Assembly (NCBI GenBank): GCA_002751075.1
Contig: NAOQ01000192.1
Location: forward strand, 5,733 to 25,391
DNA: 19,659 nt
Source: Ichthyophonus hoferi
Taxonomy: Eukaryota > Opisthokonta > Ichthyosporea > Ichthyophonida > Ichthyophonidae
Direction: 5' to 3'
Below are positions 8,530 through 17,900 of this stretch, piece after piece. Made by a program: the position numbers and the translations under genes. Each line of letters opens with the position of its first letter. Position 1 is the first letter of the stretch. The notes below the pieces were generated by a model, which was not told the DNA's origin, ran no database searches, and saw nothing but the letters and a program-made list of their open reading frames with translations.

Positions 8530-9159
8530 TTAAAACAGCAACCGCTCTATCGAACTCTGTCGGCGTGCCTCTCTTATTTTTCGTGCCTGCTCAAATTCCT
8601 TTGCCAAAGATTTAGGGGCACACACTACTTCTACCCTACCCTCAAAGGCAAATTGCAAACTAAGTTGCAACATGGTATGTGCATCAGAAAGCCCTGCTGT
8701 CTTTTGACCATTCACAGATAGAATGGAGTCGCCGCAACGCATTTTGGCCATGGTTGAAGCCGTAGAAGGAACAAGGTCTTGTATGTTTCCTTGCATATAC
8801 ATGAGCCCTAATCGGTCTGTATTTTTTTTTTCTAAAATATATGTTTTAATCAACGGAGAATCTGTTATAGTTAACTCCAGTTGCTCTGTTTCTATTAAGA
8901 TGTCACGAACCTGTCTTGCTGGTATAGGGCCTGTTAAAGTTAATTCATTAAGCTCATCTAGTCTGTCGCCTTTTCTTACGCCTAGTTTCCAAGCGCATGT
9001 AAATCGTACAACATCAGTAACATATATCCTTCCATCTAACCGGCATAAACTGGTACCGAAATCTTCACCGCGTAGTTTTGTCACCTTAATGTATCGTCGG
9101 ATTGGTGGAGGGTCTTGGTCGTTGATAAATTGTGAGGCGTGAGGCTTATAGAATGTCAT
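8530..9159 (-). CDS. tandem PDZ-domain protein (syntenin/X11-like)
   Basis: This is an intronless frame of 209 residues from an ATG at 9159. PDZ1 spans about 24-98: a degenerate carboxylate-binding loop (EDFGTSL), GRIYVTDVV strand, then GVRKGDRLDELNEL. PDZ2 spans about 105-181: loop RLGLMY, then NIQDLVPSTAS, CGDSILSVNGQ, and an Asp-Ala-His helix start. The domains are joined by a very short linker (DSPLIKTYILEKK). This compact arrangement is typical of syntenin (SDCBP) and of the C-terminal pair of X11/Mint (APBA) proteins. Those proteins bind C-termini of membrane proteins and act as scaffolds at membranes. Here there is no N-terminal syntenin tail or PTB domain, so the protein is shorter than either. 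After PDZ2 comes a basic helix (about 183-203) and a hydrophobic end, RLLF. I cannot choose between the two families. An ATTATAG just upstream of the ATG could be a weak acceptor, so extra 5' exons are not excluded. Confidence 0.85.
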   Translation of the reverse strand: MTFYKPHASQFINDQDPPPIRRYIKVTKLRGEDFGTSLCRLDGRIYVTDVVRFTCAWKLGVRKGDRLDELNELTLTGPIPARQVRDILIETEQLELTITDSPLIKTYILEKKNTDRLGLMYMQGNIQDLVPSTASTMAKMRCGDSILSVNGQKTAGLSDAHTMLQLSLQFAFEGRVEVVCAPKSLAKEFEQARKIREARRQSSIERLLF

Positions 9160-9568
9160 TGTGAACGCTATAATCCAACCTCAAAATATAAAAGATTATG
9201 AAAGTATAAACTGCTCTAAAATATGAAGTGTGATATAAGTGTTTGCTGCCTATACCGATAACAATAACAACGACAACACGCTCTCAAAAATCTGCTTCCA
9301 TATACCTTACTAATTAAAAAAGAGTGAGCTACACAGCATATATTCAAGATGTTATAATAATAATATAATATTTATGTTATGTTACATTATATTATTTAAA
9401 AATATAGTCAAACCAGCGTCGACGTAGCACTAATTCATCCAAATGCCCATATAACAGCGATAATAAGCATAATCATAAATCAATATGATTGGTATTTTAT
9501 GTTTAATAATCCAAGAATATTTCGCCATCTTAAACTTGGGACTCCTACCATTGCTCTGATTTGCCAAA

Positions 9569-10232
9569 AGCATGTGATGTAACATCACCGGAAAGTCATT
9601 AGACGATCTGATGATGAGTAATTGGGCAAATATAGTTATTACCAACAAAGCATATTTTGATATCGTATCACACTAGGCTTATACATAAATCAAATAATAC
9701 TAATATGATTATTATATTAAATAAATTCTCAATTTATATTTTACCGGTTTTAACGGTTGCCTGAAAAACTTATATTCTAAATTAATTTTAAGCATGGCAT
9801 GTAGCATCACCGGAAAGTCATTAGACGATCTGATGATGAGTAATTGGGCAAATATAGTTATTACCAACAAAGCATATTTTGATATCATATTAGGCTAGGT
9901 TTATACATATATAAAATAATAATAATATAACTATTATATTAAATAAATTTACCAATTTATTTTTTACCGGTTTCAACGATTGCTTAAAAAACTATAATCT
10001 AAATCGGTTGATATTAGTGATATAGCATCACTGGAAAGTCAGTAGACGATCTGATGACGAGGGCTGGGCAAATATGGTTATTATCAACAAAGTATATCTT
10101 GATATCATATTAGGCTAGGTTTATACAAACATATATTAATATTAATATAATTATTATGTTAAATAAATTTCCTAATTTATGTTTTATGGGCTTGACCAGT
10201 TGCTTAAAAAAATTATAATCTAAATTAGCTTT
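9569..10232. repeat. tandem array of three 221/222-bp units
   Basis: The landmark CATCAC-GGAAAGTCA block starts at 9583, 9805 and 10026, giving periods of 222 and 221. Units 1 and 2 are identical over 82 bases (9583-9664 and 9805-9886). Beyond that point they differ, whereas units 2 and 3 then share GATATCATATTAGGCTAGGT exactly. Each unit ends with an AT-rich part containing TTATATTAAATAAATT and a TTTTACCGG-like or TTTTATGGG segment. There is no coding capacity. Flanking sequence at about 9430-9560 may be a much older unit, but I could not align it convincingly. Confidence 0.85.
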
Positions 10233-10699
10233 ACTTGTCACAAATAAATGACCCACATAAGGATTCTTCAATAAGTGAACAATGACGTACTGATTCATGA
10301 TTTGTTTCGGAAAATTTCCCGTCATAGATTGGTAATATTATATTAAATATAGAAATTATAAATAGTTAGTGCAATATATTTTCTACAGCTTTTTGATTTA
10401 GAAATTTATGCATTTCTGACTTAAAAAGGCAAAATAAAAAATTACTGTATGATTAGTTACAAATTTATCCCTGAATAATTGAAAATATGGTATTGAATCC
10501 GACATATTATAATTATATATTTAGAAATTGGGACAGAATGACGTTAGATTTTTTTAATAGAATTTGAAATGTTTTAATATATTGCAATGTGATATATAAT
10601 GAAATGATGTAGTTTTCATAAGAATAATTGTGCATTCATGTTTTACATGTATATATATGCATAATGTAGTTGTATTATATATAATTGGGCTTTTCAATC

Positions 10700-10781
10700 G
10701 TGCATCCCAATTGGTTTAGGGAATAGAATTCCACGCTCTCATCCCTCACTGTGGAGGTCGGGGTTCGATATACCGATTCGT
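10700..10781 (+). pseudogene. tRNA-like relic (tRNA pseudogene or SINE-type head)
   Basis: A box-A-like segment (TTGGTTTAGGGAATAGAATT) is followed 31 bases later by a box-B-like GGTTCGATATACC; the consensus starts GGTTCGA. Between them, TCCAC and GTGGA pair perfectly as an anticodon-type stem, and the loop contains GCTCTCA as in tRNA-Glu(CTC), but the loop is 16 bases rather than 7. The T-stem pairs only partly (one A-G mismatch, one wobble). The flanking GTGCATC and GATTCGT can pair 6 of 7 with two wobbles as an acceptor stem. The enlarged anticodon loop argues for a dead tRNA or a tRNA-derived repeat, although a 9-base insertion acting as an intron cannot be excluded. Confidence 0.4.
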
Positions 10782-11053
10782 TATTTATTATTCAATGGAA
10801 TATTAAATTTAGACTAATTATAATTTAAAAAGCCGTACACCATGTTCTAAAGAAAAAGTTGTGCTATTATTACATTAAGGTTTTGCTTTTTATTTTACTT
10901 ACTAAATTGTTTTTAAAACTTTTAAAATACGTAATGTTGTATTGCTTATCAGCTATATAGTTTAAACTGTCAGACATATCTTATAATATAGAAATAGTAC
11001 CTTTATTAAGTAATATGTCTGATATTAATTCAAGTACAACTATGCAATGGATG

Positions 11054-11150
11054 GATTGTATTGGTGTGTGATTTTACTACGTAATGACAGGATTATATTG
11101 ACTTGTGTTTTACTACATATAATAGCTAGATTGTATTGGTTTGTCTTTCT
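11054..11150. repeat. 37/38-bp minisatellite, about 2.6 units
   Basis: Units start at 11054, 11091 and 11129 with GATTGTATTGG or GATTATATTGA, followed by a GTGTTTTACTAC-like segment and an A/T-rich tail. The third unit is partial. Confidence 0.65.
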
Positions 11151-11817
11151 TATCAGGGACAGCATGACCAATACTTCGTTGTTCGGAAAGCCACATTAAT
11201 AATGCTTTATCAGTTTTACATTTAGTGTTGCTAAAAATATATATTACTAATTGTAGAAATAAGGTTTTTAGTTAAAAAACCAATATAGAATATATTATAT
11301 CTATTATATGGAAGTATATAGTATTAAATGTTGTTCGCTTATCCGGTCTATGCTTTTGGTTCACCCAGGCTAATCTCAAGAGATAAGCCCCTACGCCAGG
11401 GGTATACGTAACTGAAAGGCAATTCATAAATAAAGGCGAGTTATAGGTTACATAATTCCGTATTCATTTCACTTCTAGTGACAGAAGTACTTAGTGATAG
11501 AATGTAACAATAATAACAAGTGCCACCAACTACAATTTGTTACTCCAGGATATCTCTGTTGCCCAACTCCACTAGAGTGTTCGGAAATTAGACATAAATA
11601 ATATTTTGATCTATAATAGGAAGTAATTTTTTATGATAAACTAATCAATGGAGCATCAAGCAATCTATGGTTAATGTGAAATAATATTGATATTACTGGA
11701 TCGCTTATCTCATATTGAGATTTCTAGCGAGCCGGACTCAGATTACAAAATAATAATACCAGGTCATTTATCTTACTAATGGGTTAGACTCAAATCTATG
11801 CGCGCGATCGGTACTAT

Positions 11818-11847
11818 CCCGGTTCCCATAGATATTGGGATAACGGG
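11818..11847. repeat. imperfect GC-rich hairpin
   Basis: CCC-GTT-CCCA on the left pairs with TGGG-AAC-GGG on the right, with single- and two-base bulges and a seven-base loop. It stands out in AT-rich DNA. No function is assigned. Confidence 0.4.
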
Positions 11848-12020
11848 GTATACAAGAGAAGGAGCACGAAATAAAATTACGGTTTTGTTTATTAACAGTC
11901 AATATTTATTTGGTTCACTTGACCTACAAGTGGAACTAGTGACAATCAACTTTATCAGAGATATAGGTTGACAGTTTACTAAGAGCCAGATTACTTTTTT
12001 CTAGGAAATAATGTTGTGTT

Positions 12021-12344
12021 AACAATAACCAATGTTATAGGTTACATTTTATTTGACGACCATATGGATGGAATATTAAGCTGCACATTTTAACACCAAG
12101 TTTTATCAAATTAATTTATATATGAAACTGTCCGATATACCATAGGTAAGAATTAAGTTATTTGTTTTAGTAATATTGGATCAACAATAGCCAATGTTAT
12201 AGGTCACATTTCACCCGATCAATATGAATTGAACGTTAACCTATAAACCTTTAGACTCAGCTTTGTTATATTAACTTATATATTAAAACTTGTCGTACAT
12301 ACGATACATTGAAAAGTATCTTATTACCTTACAGATGGGGTACT
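12021..12344. repeat. diverged 162-bp tandem duplication
   Basis: Copy 1 starts at 12021 with AACAATAACCAATGTTATAG and copy 2 at 12183 with AACAATAGCCAATGTTATAG. Similarity decreases along the unit but reappears at AATTTATATATGAAACTGTC versus ACTTATATATTAAAACTTGTC, at the same offset. It is non-coding and clearly older than the 221-bp array. Confidence 0.65.
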
Positions 12345-12631
12345 AATTTATTTTCTTAAATATTGAGTACAATTCTTGGGTAGCTAAAATAACTTTATAT
12401 TGAGGTCAGCTATTCTGATCGAAAATCACGATTATAAGCGATCATAATATAAACTATCTGTTGAGTGTTGTATAATATGACTATATATTTATATATACAT
12501 TTATGGTATTGTTTAACAAATAATAAATGAACACAAAGTTTTTATGTTACAAACGTATTCGTATTTTCTCATAACGATAGTCTACATGTACGCAAGCCTG
12601 TGGGGTTGCAAGTATATCCGGGTGTGCCGGG

Positions 12632-12653
12632 GGCCGCATATGTGTGGGCGGCC
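12632..12653. repeat. GGCCGC/GCGGCC hairpin in a local GC island
   Basis: A perfect six-base inverted repeat of pure G/C flanks a ten-base loop. It sits in a GC-rich patch (about 12598-12656) that is out of character for the region. A 65-codon plus-strand ATG frame (12544-12741) with two hydrophobic segments runs through it, but I would not call it a gene. Confidence 0.45.
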
Positions 12654-13262
12654 AGACTCTTTATTATTGATTGTTGTTTTTCTTAATACTCTTACAGTGG
12701 GTGTTATTTTTTGGTTAGCATACGTATCGCTGTGTTCATAATCTAAAATGGAACCAATCATATATATTCCTATTGGCTAATAGAATTCATGGAAGATAAC
12801 AAAGACCCACTAGGAATGTCTGATCTGATCTTATAGTACTGTTTCCTTATCTGAATGGCTCATTAGCCTATTCACCAATGTAAGTGCGTGGTGTCGACAC
12901 AAAATCATTTGAACTACGTGTGTCAACGATCTTGTAATAATTATCATTGGTTAATATTTAACTCTGAATTACCAATTGAAGCCTCATTGTAAACGCTACT
13001 GAATATTTATAGGTACAATACTACATGAACAATACGTCTTTTTCGTACAAGACATAACGAAGAATACAGCCTACACTCGTAGGAGCTAAAATAATTTAAT
13101 ATTTCTTATATATATACTTTATCTTAATGCTTAGAAGATACTTGGTCTGTAATGTATTGTCTATTCCACCATTTTCACTTGAATACAATAATCAGTGTTC
13201 AGATCTCTTGCCTCTCCAGGAGTTAGAGAACTGTTGACTAATATAAAATAGTAATAATAGTT

Positions 13263-13268
13263 TTTATT
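13263..13268 (-). terminator. candidate polyadenylation signal of the PAS gene
   Basis: Minus-strand AATAAA begins about 345 bases past the stop codon at 13611. It implies a 3' UTR of roughly 350-370 bases with no other open frame in it. Confidence 0.4.
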
Positions 13269-13610
13269 TACATTGTAATATACCACCTCTTATTTATCAG
13301 TCTCATTATGCTACATCTACATTAGAACTTAAGTGCATCAAACCATTAATTCCCTCTGAACTAGAACTGAGGTATCATTACTACAGCCAGTTACCTAAAG
13401 AGTCTGCATGCATGCCTGATATAGGACCTCTACCACTTCAACCCAGTCTTGAATGATCGGATCAATCAACTATTTCTAATGCTAGCCCAGCCAAAGATAT
13501 TTTCATGATGAATCAATCATCAATAACAAATTTTTATAGCACTTACACAACGACCACATAAAATACAAACATGCATCTCTGCAACATCATTTACAAACAT
13601 TGAGCATAAA

Positions 13611-14996
13611 TCACATTTCATCCAAATTAGAATTCGAACGATTCAGAACAAACAATGCCTCCTGAAGTGTCAACATTCCTCTCCTTCTTGGTCCTGGTGA
13701 AGTTATGGCTTCAGGAGGGGCAGATGTTTCACCCTGGTCTAGGAAATATCGCATTAGGAAAGAAACTTTATCACTATCTGTGGTCGAGTTTGCTCCAATA
13801 GATGTGTCAACTGGAACATCTGCAACAGTAGAGGTACCACTGGTTTCGCCCCTATAGAGGTTTGGCTGCAATACATCACTGTTTGGGGAGTTCAACCTTT
13901 TTAGACTTACAGAAAGAGAATTCGTCGTGTCGCTTGGGTAATTAATCAATGTATCAATCTTTGCCGGTCGTCCAAAAAAATTCCACTGCATGGCATTTTC
14001 ACCAGCCATTGTCCCACCACCAACCTCTTGTTCTGATTTCTTTAAGTTGTCTTTTTTAGAACTAATACCATCAATACTATTACCTCCATATTGATTATCT
14101 CCAAGGTCCCCTGTTTTATGCCGTTTGCGGCACAATAAATCAAGCTCTTGGTCAAGATTTAGAGCTCCCTTCGGTAATCTTTTGAAATTGTTCTGATTTC
14201 CTAAGCCCCGATTCTGCCCAATGTTAGAATCGCCAGACAACAAGGAATTAGAGCAAATGGGAGCCCTGGTAGAGTAATCAAATGAGTTCAATCCCACCTG
14301 CGGCAGCTTTGGTGAAATGCTGTGGATACCTAGACTTCCCTCACGTGTATCGTCATGGGAAACAAACCTGAGCAGGGGACTACTCTCCGCAGTATTTCCT
14401 GTTGAAGTACCACCCTGGCTCATCTTTTCATGCTCCATGATAAGTTCAGCATCATAATTCTTCCGCAGAAGTGACATCAAATCTCCTTGGGTAATAGGTG
14501 TAGCCCTTGGTCCTAGCAAGGAGTTATCCTGTTGTCCGGGTTGTGTCTCTACACCTTTGGGCTTACATTGCATATGCATCTCACCCATTTTAGGCGGTGA
14601 ATATCCCACTCCGTGGAACTCTTTGCATACATTCTGAGCTGCTAAGACATTTACTAGTAAGGTTTTGACAGATGAATTAGTCACTAGTGACCTGGATCGG
14701 CCCAGTTCACGCTGATCAAAAGGTTCACTATACCTAAAGGTCAAAGAGCTTTTACTATCTGGTGTTTGCACAGTATTAGTAGTGGGTGATTGATTGAAAA
14801 GCTGAACAAAAAGTGAATATGGATCCTCCGAGGAAGAAACCGAACTTGGTAGACCCAAATCACCTTGTAACTTAAATGCAGGTGCGGGTTTGACCAATTT
14901 GGAATGGAGGTTCTCATGTACACCTTTAAGATTACACCGATTGATTGGCCCAGTACCATCTGATCGTAAAATCTGCTCGTCTATCGGAGGTTCATT
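13611..14996 (-). CDS. two-PAS protein, terminal exon (disordered tail)
   Basis: This 1386-base exon (residues about 367-827) starts after a TGGTTTCCAG acceptor in phase 0 with NEPPIDEQIL and ends at TGA. It is mostly disordered. Visible short elements are a hydrophobic helix VKTLLVNVLAAQNV (about 476-489) and LMSLL at about 539-543, an LxxLL nuclear-receptor-box pattern followed by Arg-Lys. Further on are LDLLCRKRHK (about 651-660) with a basic cluster suitable for nuclear import, FLMRYFLDQ (about 779-787), and a C-terminal helix LTLQEALFVLNR (about 809-819). These resemble activation-domain or coactivator-docking motifs, which is an inference from pattern only. Confidence 0.78.
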   Translation of the reverse strand, partial: NEPPIDEQILRSDGTGPINRCNLKGVHENLHSKLVKPAPAFKLQGDLGLPSSVSSSEDPYSLFVQLFNQSPTTNTVQTPDSKSSLTFRYSEPFDQRELGRSRSLVTNSSVKTLLVNVLAAQNVCKEFHGVGYSPPKMGEMHMQCKPKGVETQPGQQDNSLLGPRATPITQGDLMSLLRKNYDAELIMEHEKMSQGGTSTGNTAESSPLLRFVSHDDTREGSLGIHSISPKLPQVGLNSFDYSTRAPICSNSLLSGDSNIGQNRGLGNQNNFKRLPKGALNLDQELDLLCRKRHKTGDLGDNQYGGNSIDGISSKKDNLKKSEQEVGGGTMAGENAMQWNFFGRPAKIDTLINYPSDTTNSLSVSLKRLNSPNSDVLQPNLYRGETSGTSTVADVPVDTSIGANSTTDSDKVSFLMRYFLDQGETSAPPEAITSPGPRRRGMLTLQEALFVLNRSNSNLDEM

Positions 14997-17900
14997 CTGG
15001 AAACCAGCCAGTACGTGAGATATTTATTATGATGTGACTAAGAAAATATGTTTGCGCAAGGTGAGGACGTACTCCACACAAAAACCAACTAAATTTCTTC
15101 AGCATTGCTAGTTCAGAGCTACAAGGCTTTCTATACTAGGGCTCTTTCCACTCCAGTATGCAAGCGAAATAACAACACACATAAAAGAAAGTATTCCTTA
15201 CCAGGATGGGTGCTGCAACTTGGTTGAATAGAGGCCCAAGGTTGTTAGGGAGACAGGTGACAGGTGTACTAGGGGATGTATTAACTCCTGCTTGACCTAC
15301 AATGAGATTGTACTGCTTTTGCTGTTGAGCCTGAGACAAACCACTATTCTGTCTTTCAAACTTGTTTGACCCAGCATCTAATCCTACTCCAATACTAGCC
15401 GTTGTCATGGGAATCCTCATTTCATTCATTGAACTTACCCGTGCATCTGAAAACTGCATGGACTCTTGATTGGTCAATGACAACAATGAGGGCTTCTTGT
15501 CTTCAGTAGGATTGGTGGATTGATCTTTATTAGGGACTAAAGGACATTGGGAAAAGGGAGCCGGTGTAGTTTCAGCTGCAGTTGCTAGGTAGTCATCTGG
15601 AATGATATCTAAGCTCGGGGAATGCTTAAGTTGACCAGAAATAAGAGAAGAACAAACAGGAACTGTTTGGATCTTTTTTGTATGTGACTCAAATCGTTTT
15701 TGGAATTTTCCAAGCGCAGTGCAAGTTTTACCAAAGAAAAACTCGGGCTTGTGGCTGACAGGGTTAATAAACGGCCACATTGTGGTCTCTACCCACCTAT
15801 ATACAAACATACGTTTGTATTGATAGGTTGGTATGTGGATAGGTCAGTGTTTTTAACAGTAAATAATAAATTTGATATTAAATATAATTTTATTATTATT
15901 ATTATCATCTTTGTAAATATTCCGTGTACGTATACTCATATATCTCTTGGAACAACAAATTATTAAATTCATTATTGGCCACATCTGTAGCATTGATATA
16001 GCGGTATGAATAAACACACTATTAGAGCTTATTGAAGTGATTCTTAATAGTAGTTTAAAATATGTGAGTGTATGTATGTATGTGTGTATGTATGTATGTA
16101 TGTATGTATGTATGTATGTATGTATGTATGTATGTGTGTATGTATGTATGTATGTATGTGTGTATGTATGTATGTATGTATGTGTGTATGTATGTGTGTG
16201 TGCATGTATGCATGTAGGTATGTATGTATGTATCCATAACATCCAAATAAGAATGTGAGCATATTTGTGCTCACTAGTTTGTTATTTTCAGTCATGAATA
16301 TCTACCAAGAAAAGGAAAAGCAAATACAATAGATATTGTTACAAAAATAACGCTACAGAATGGGTCTGGCATCTTCAAGCATTGTATTAAGATATACATT
16401 AATAAAAAAACTAAATTACACAACAGTACTACAGCATCTTCAAGGCCTACTGCAATCAATATACCATGGTATATAGACAAAACCAGCATACTATTCACAC
16501 ATCAAGAGGCATCTATCCTAAACCGTCACCCTACCCACCCACACACCCTCTCTCTCTCTCTTGTACATCATCCACACTCCCTCTCTCTCTCTTGTACATC
16601 ATTATTAAGGTACCTATATCGTCCCCCTTTAGTCATTAGGCGGTGAGTAACCACAAATTGAGTTGCATCATCCATAAAACCCTTAGCGCTGTCCCAAATT
16701 TGACCGAGTTCATCATGATGAAACAACTCAGTTAACGGTTTCCTGAAGTATTCCTCTGGGGTAAAGCCTAGTATGGCACGTACATTCATATCAATGTACG
16801 TGCATCTGCCATTCAAGGTATACTTAGCCAGATACTCCGCTGCGTATAAAGGAAATACAATAAAGTTGCAATGAGTATAGTATAGCATAGCATAGTATAT
16901 AATATAGTATAGTCGCGTGTGTATGGTTATCCAGATAGAAAAGTTATATACCATTTTAACTCTTAGTACTTTAACATCATATAGTTCAACCATATTATAA
17001 GGTTTAGTATTAGCAAATTTTACTGTTTTAATTTAACATGTGTGAAAGAATATTATTCATTGAATTCAATATATAGTAACAGCAACATTAATTTTCATTA
17101 TATACTTATTTTTTTGAAAACCAATAGCAAAATTATTCGTTTCCCTATTCAACATACTTAAAATATAAAGCAAAGCGTAATACACTGTTATGGTTACTTC
17201 CAATCATCCACGCAAATGCAATCAATAAATATAATGACTCCATTAAAATATACATATTCTCTTTGAGTCACACAAAGAGGTATATTGGGCTATATAAAAG
17301 GAATAAATATGTAGGATTCAGCATGATAATGATATCTGTACTTCACAGATATTATAGAAAAGCCAACTGATTAAACAAATAAAAAGTTAGCGAGCGAACA
17401 TACATATAAGAATGGCTTAGTAAAGAAATACACCAATTCACACCAACGCAAAGTTTAGTGATATAATGAGGTACATACCATAATTAGTGTTTCCAAGATC
17501 TTCTCCAGGTGGCATTAAACTTTCATAGCGACGGCCCACGCCTACCATGAAGGACTTATGTAGTTTAAGAGTTTCCCATCTTCCTTTCACTGCTAGCCAC
17601 ACATACTCTTGACTGCAGGGCAAGATAGGGTAAGTGTTACGTGGTCTCCTTGGGAGACATAAGACAGGTAGATGATGTGGTTATATATATATGAAAGGAT
17701 TTTTCAATCCAAATGATAAGCTTCGCGATCAAAATTATATATAAATTTTCCTGATCAAAAGGAGAACAAATAAATTGAAATCTTCTACGTCTTTTATTGT
17801 AGTAAAAAATCATTAATTCAATTTTTTTCTTATTACCAGTGATATGTAATATAGTTTTCAAAAGATTATAATTCCTTTAAAATGAAAAGAATAAATAAAA

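Larger units (their letters stand above)
9160..13610. other. 4.4-kb gap without a convincing gene
   Basis: It contains the 221-bp tandem array, a tRNA-like relic, a 37/38-bp minisatellite, two small GC-rich hairpins and a 162-bp diverged duplication, all listed separately. Remaining open frames are under 75 codons and show no family resemblance. The right end, from about 13260, should be the 3' UTR of the PAS gene. Confidence 0.5.
15797..16613 (-). other. intron of the PAS gene with microsatellites
   Basis: The donor is GTACCT, a weak match to consensus, and the acceptor is TTTGTATATAG. It contains the long tetranucleotide repeat at 16061-16233. A duplicated purine-rich segment (on the sense strand, GATGATGTACAAGAGAGAG, twice, 31 bases apart) follows directly behind the donor. 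Confidence 0.75.

Noticed and set aside
8459-8772. TGAAGCCGTAGAAG occurring at about 8459 and 8756
   Set aside because: A 14-base match with unrelated flanks, one copy in the PDZ coding region and one in its 3' flank. Too short to call a repeat.
8473-9142. Plus-strand frames opposite the PDZ gene
   Set aside because: They are shadows of the PDZ coding strand, which shows two complete domains.
9605-9764. Box C/D snoRNA in the 221-bp units (ATGATGA box C-like sequence)
   Set aside because: No box D (CTGA) occurs within a normal distance, there is no terminal stem, and the ATGATGA is not kept in unit 3.
11770-11850. A second tRNA-like region (TTAGACTCAAATCTA stem and GGTTCCCAT)
   Set aside because: There is no box B consensus, and arm lengths do not fit. 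Only a hairpin is supported.
12544-12741. 65-codon plus-strand frame with two hydrophobic segments
   Set aside because: It crosses a GC-rich patch of different composition, has no known family and no splice or polyadenylation context. Chance is more likely.
16037-16295. Long open frames on both strands through the TATG repeat (Tyr-Val-Cys-Met or Tyr-Ile-His-Thr repeats)
   Set aside because: A four-base repeat lacking stop codons stays open in all frames. The sequence is a microsatellite inside an intron.
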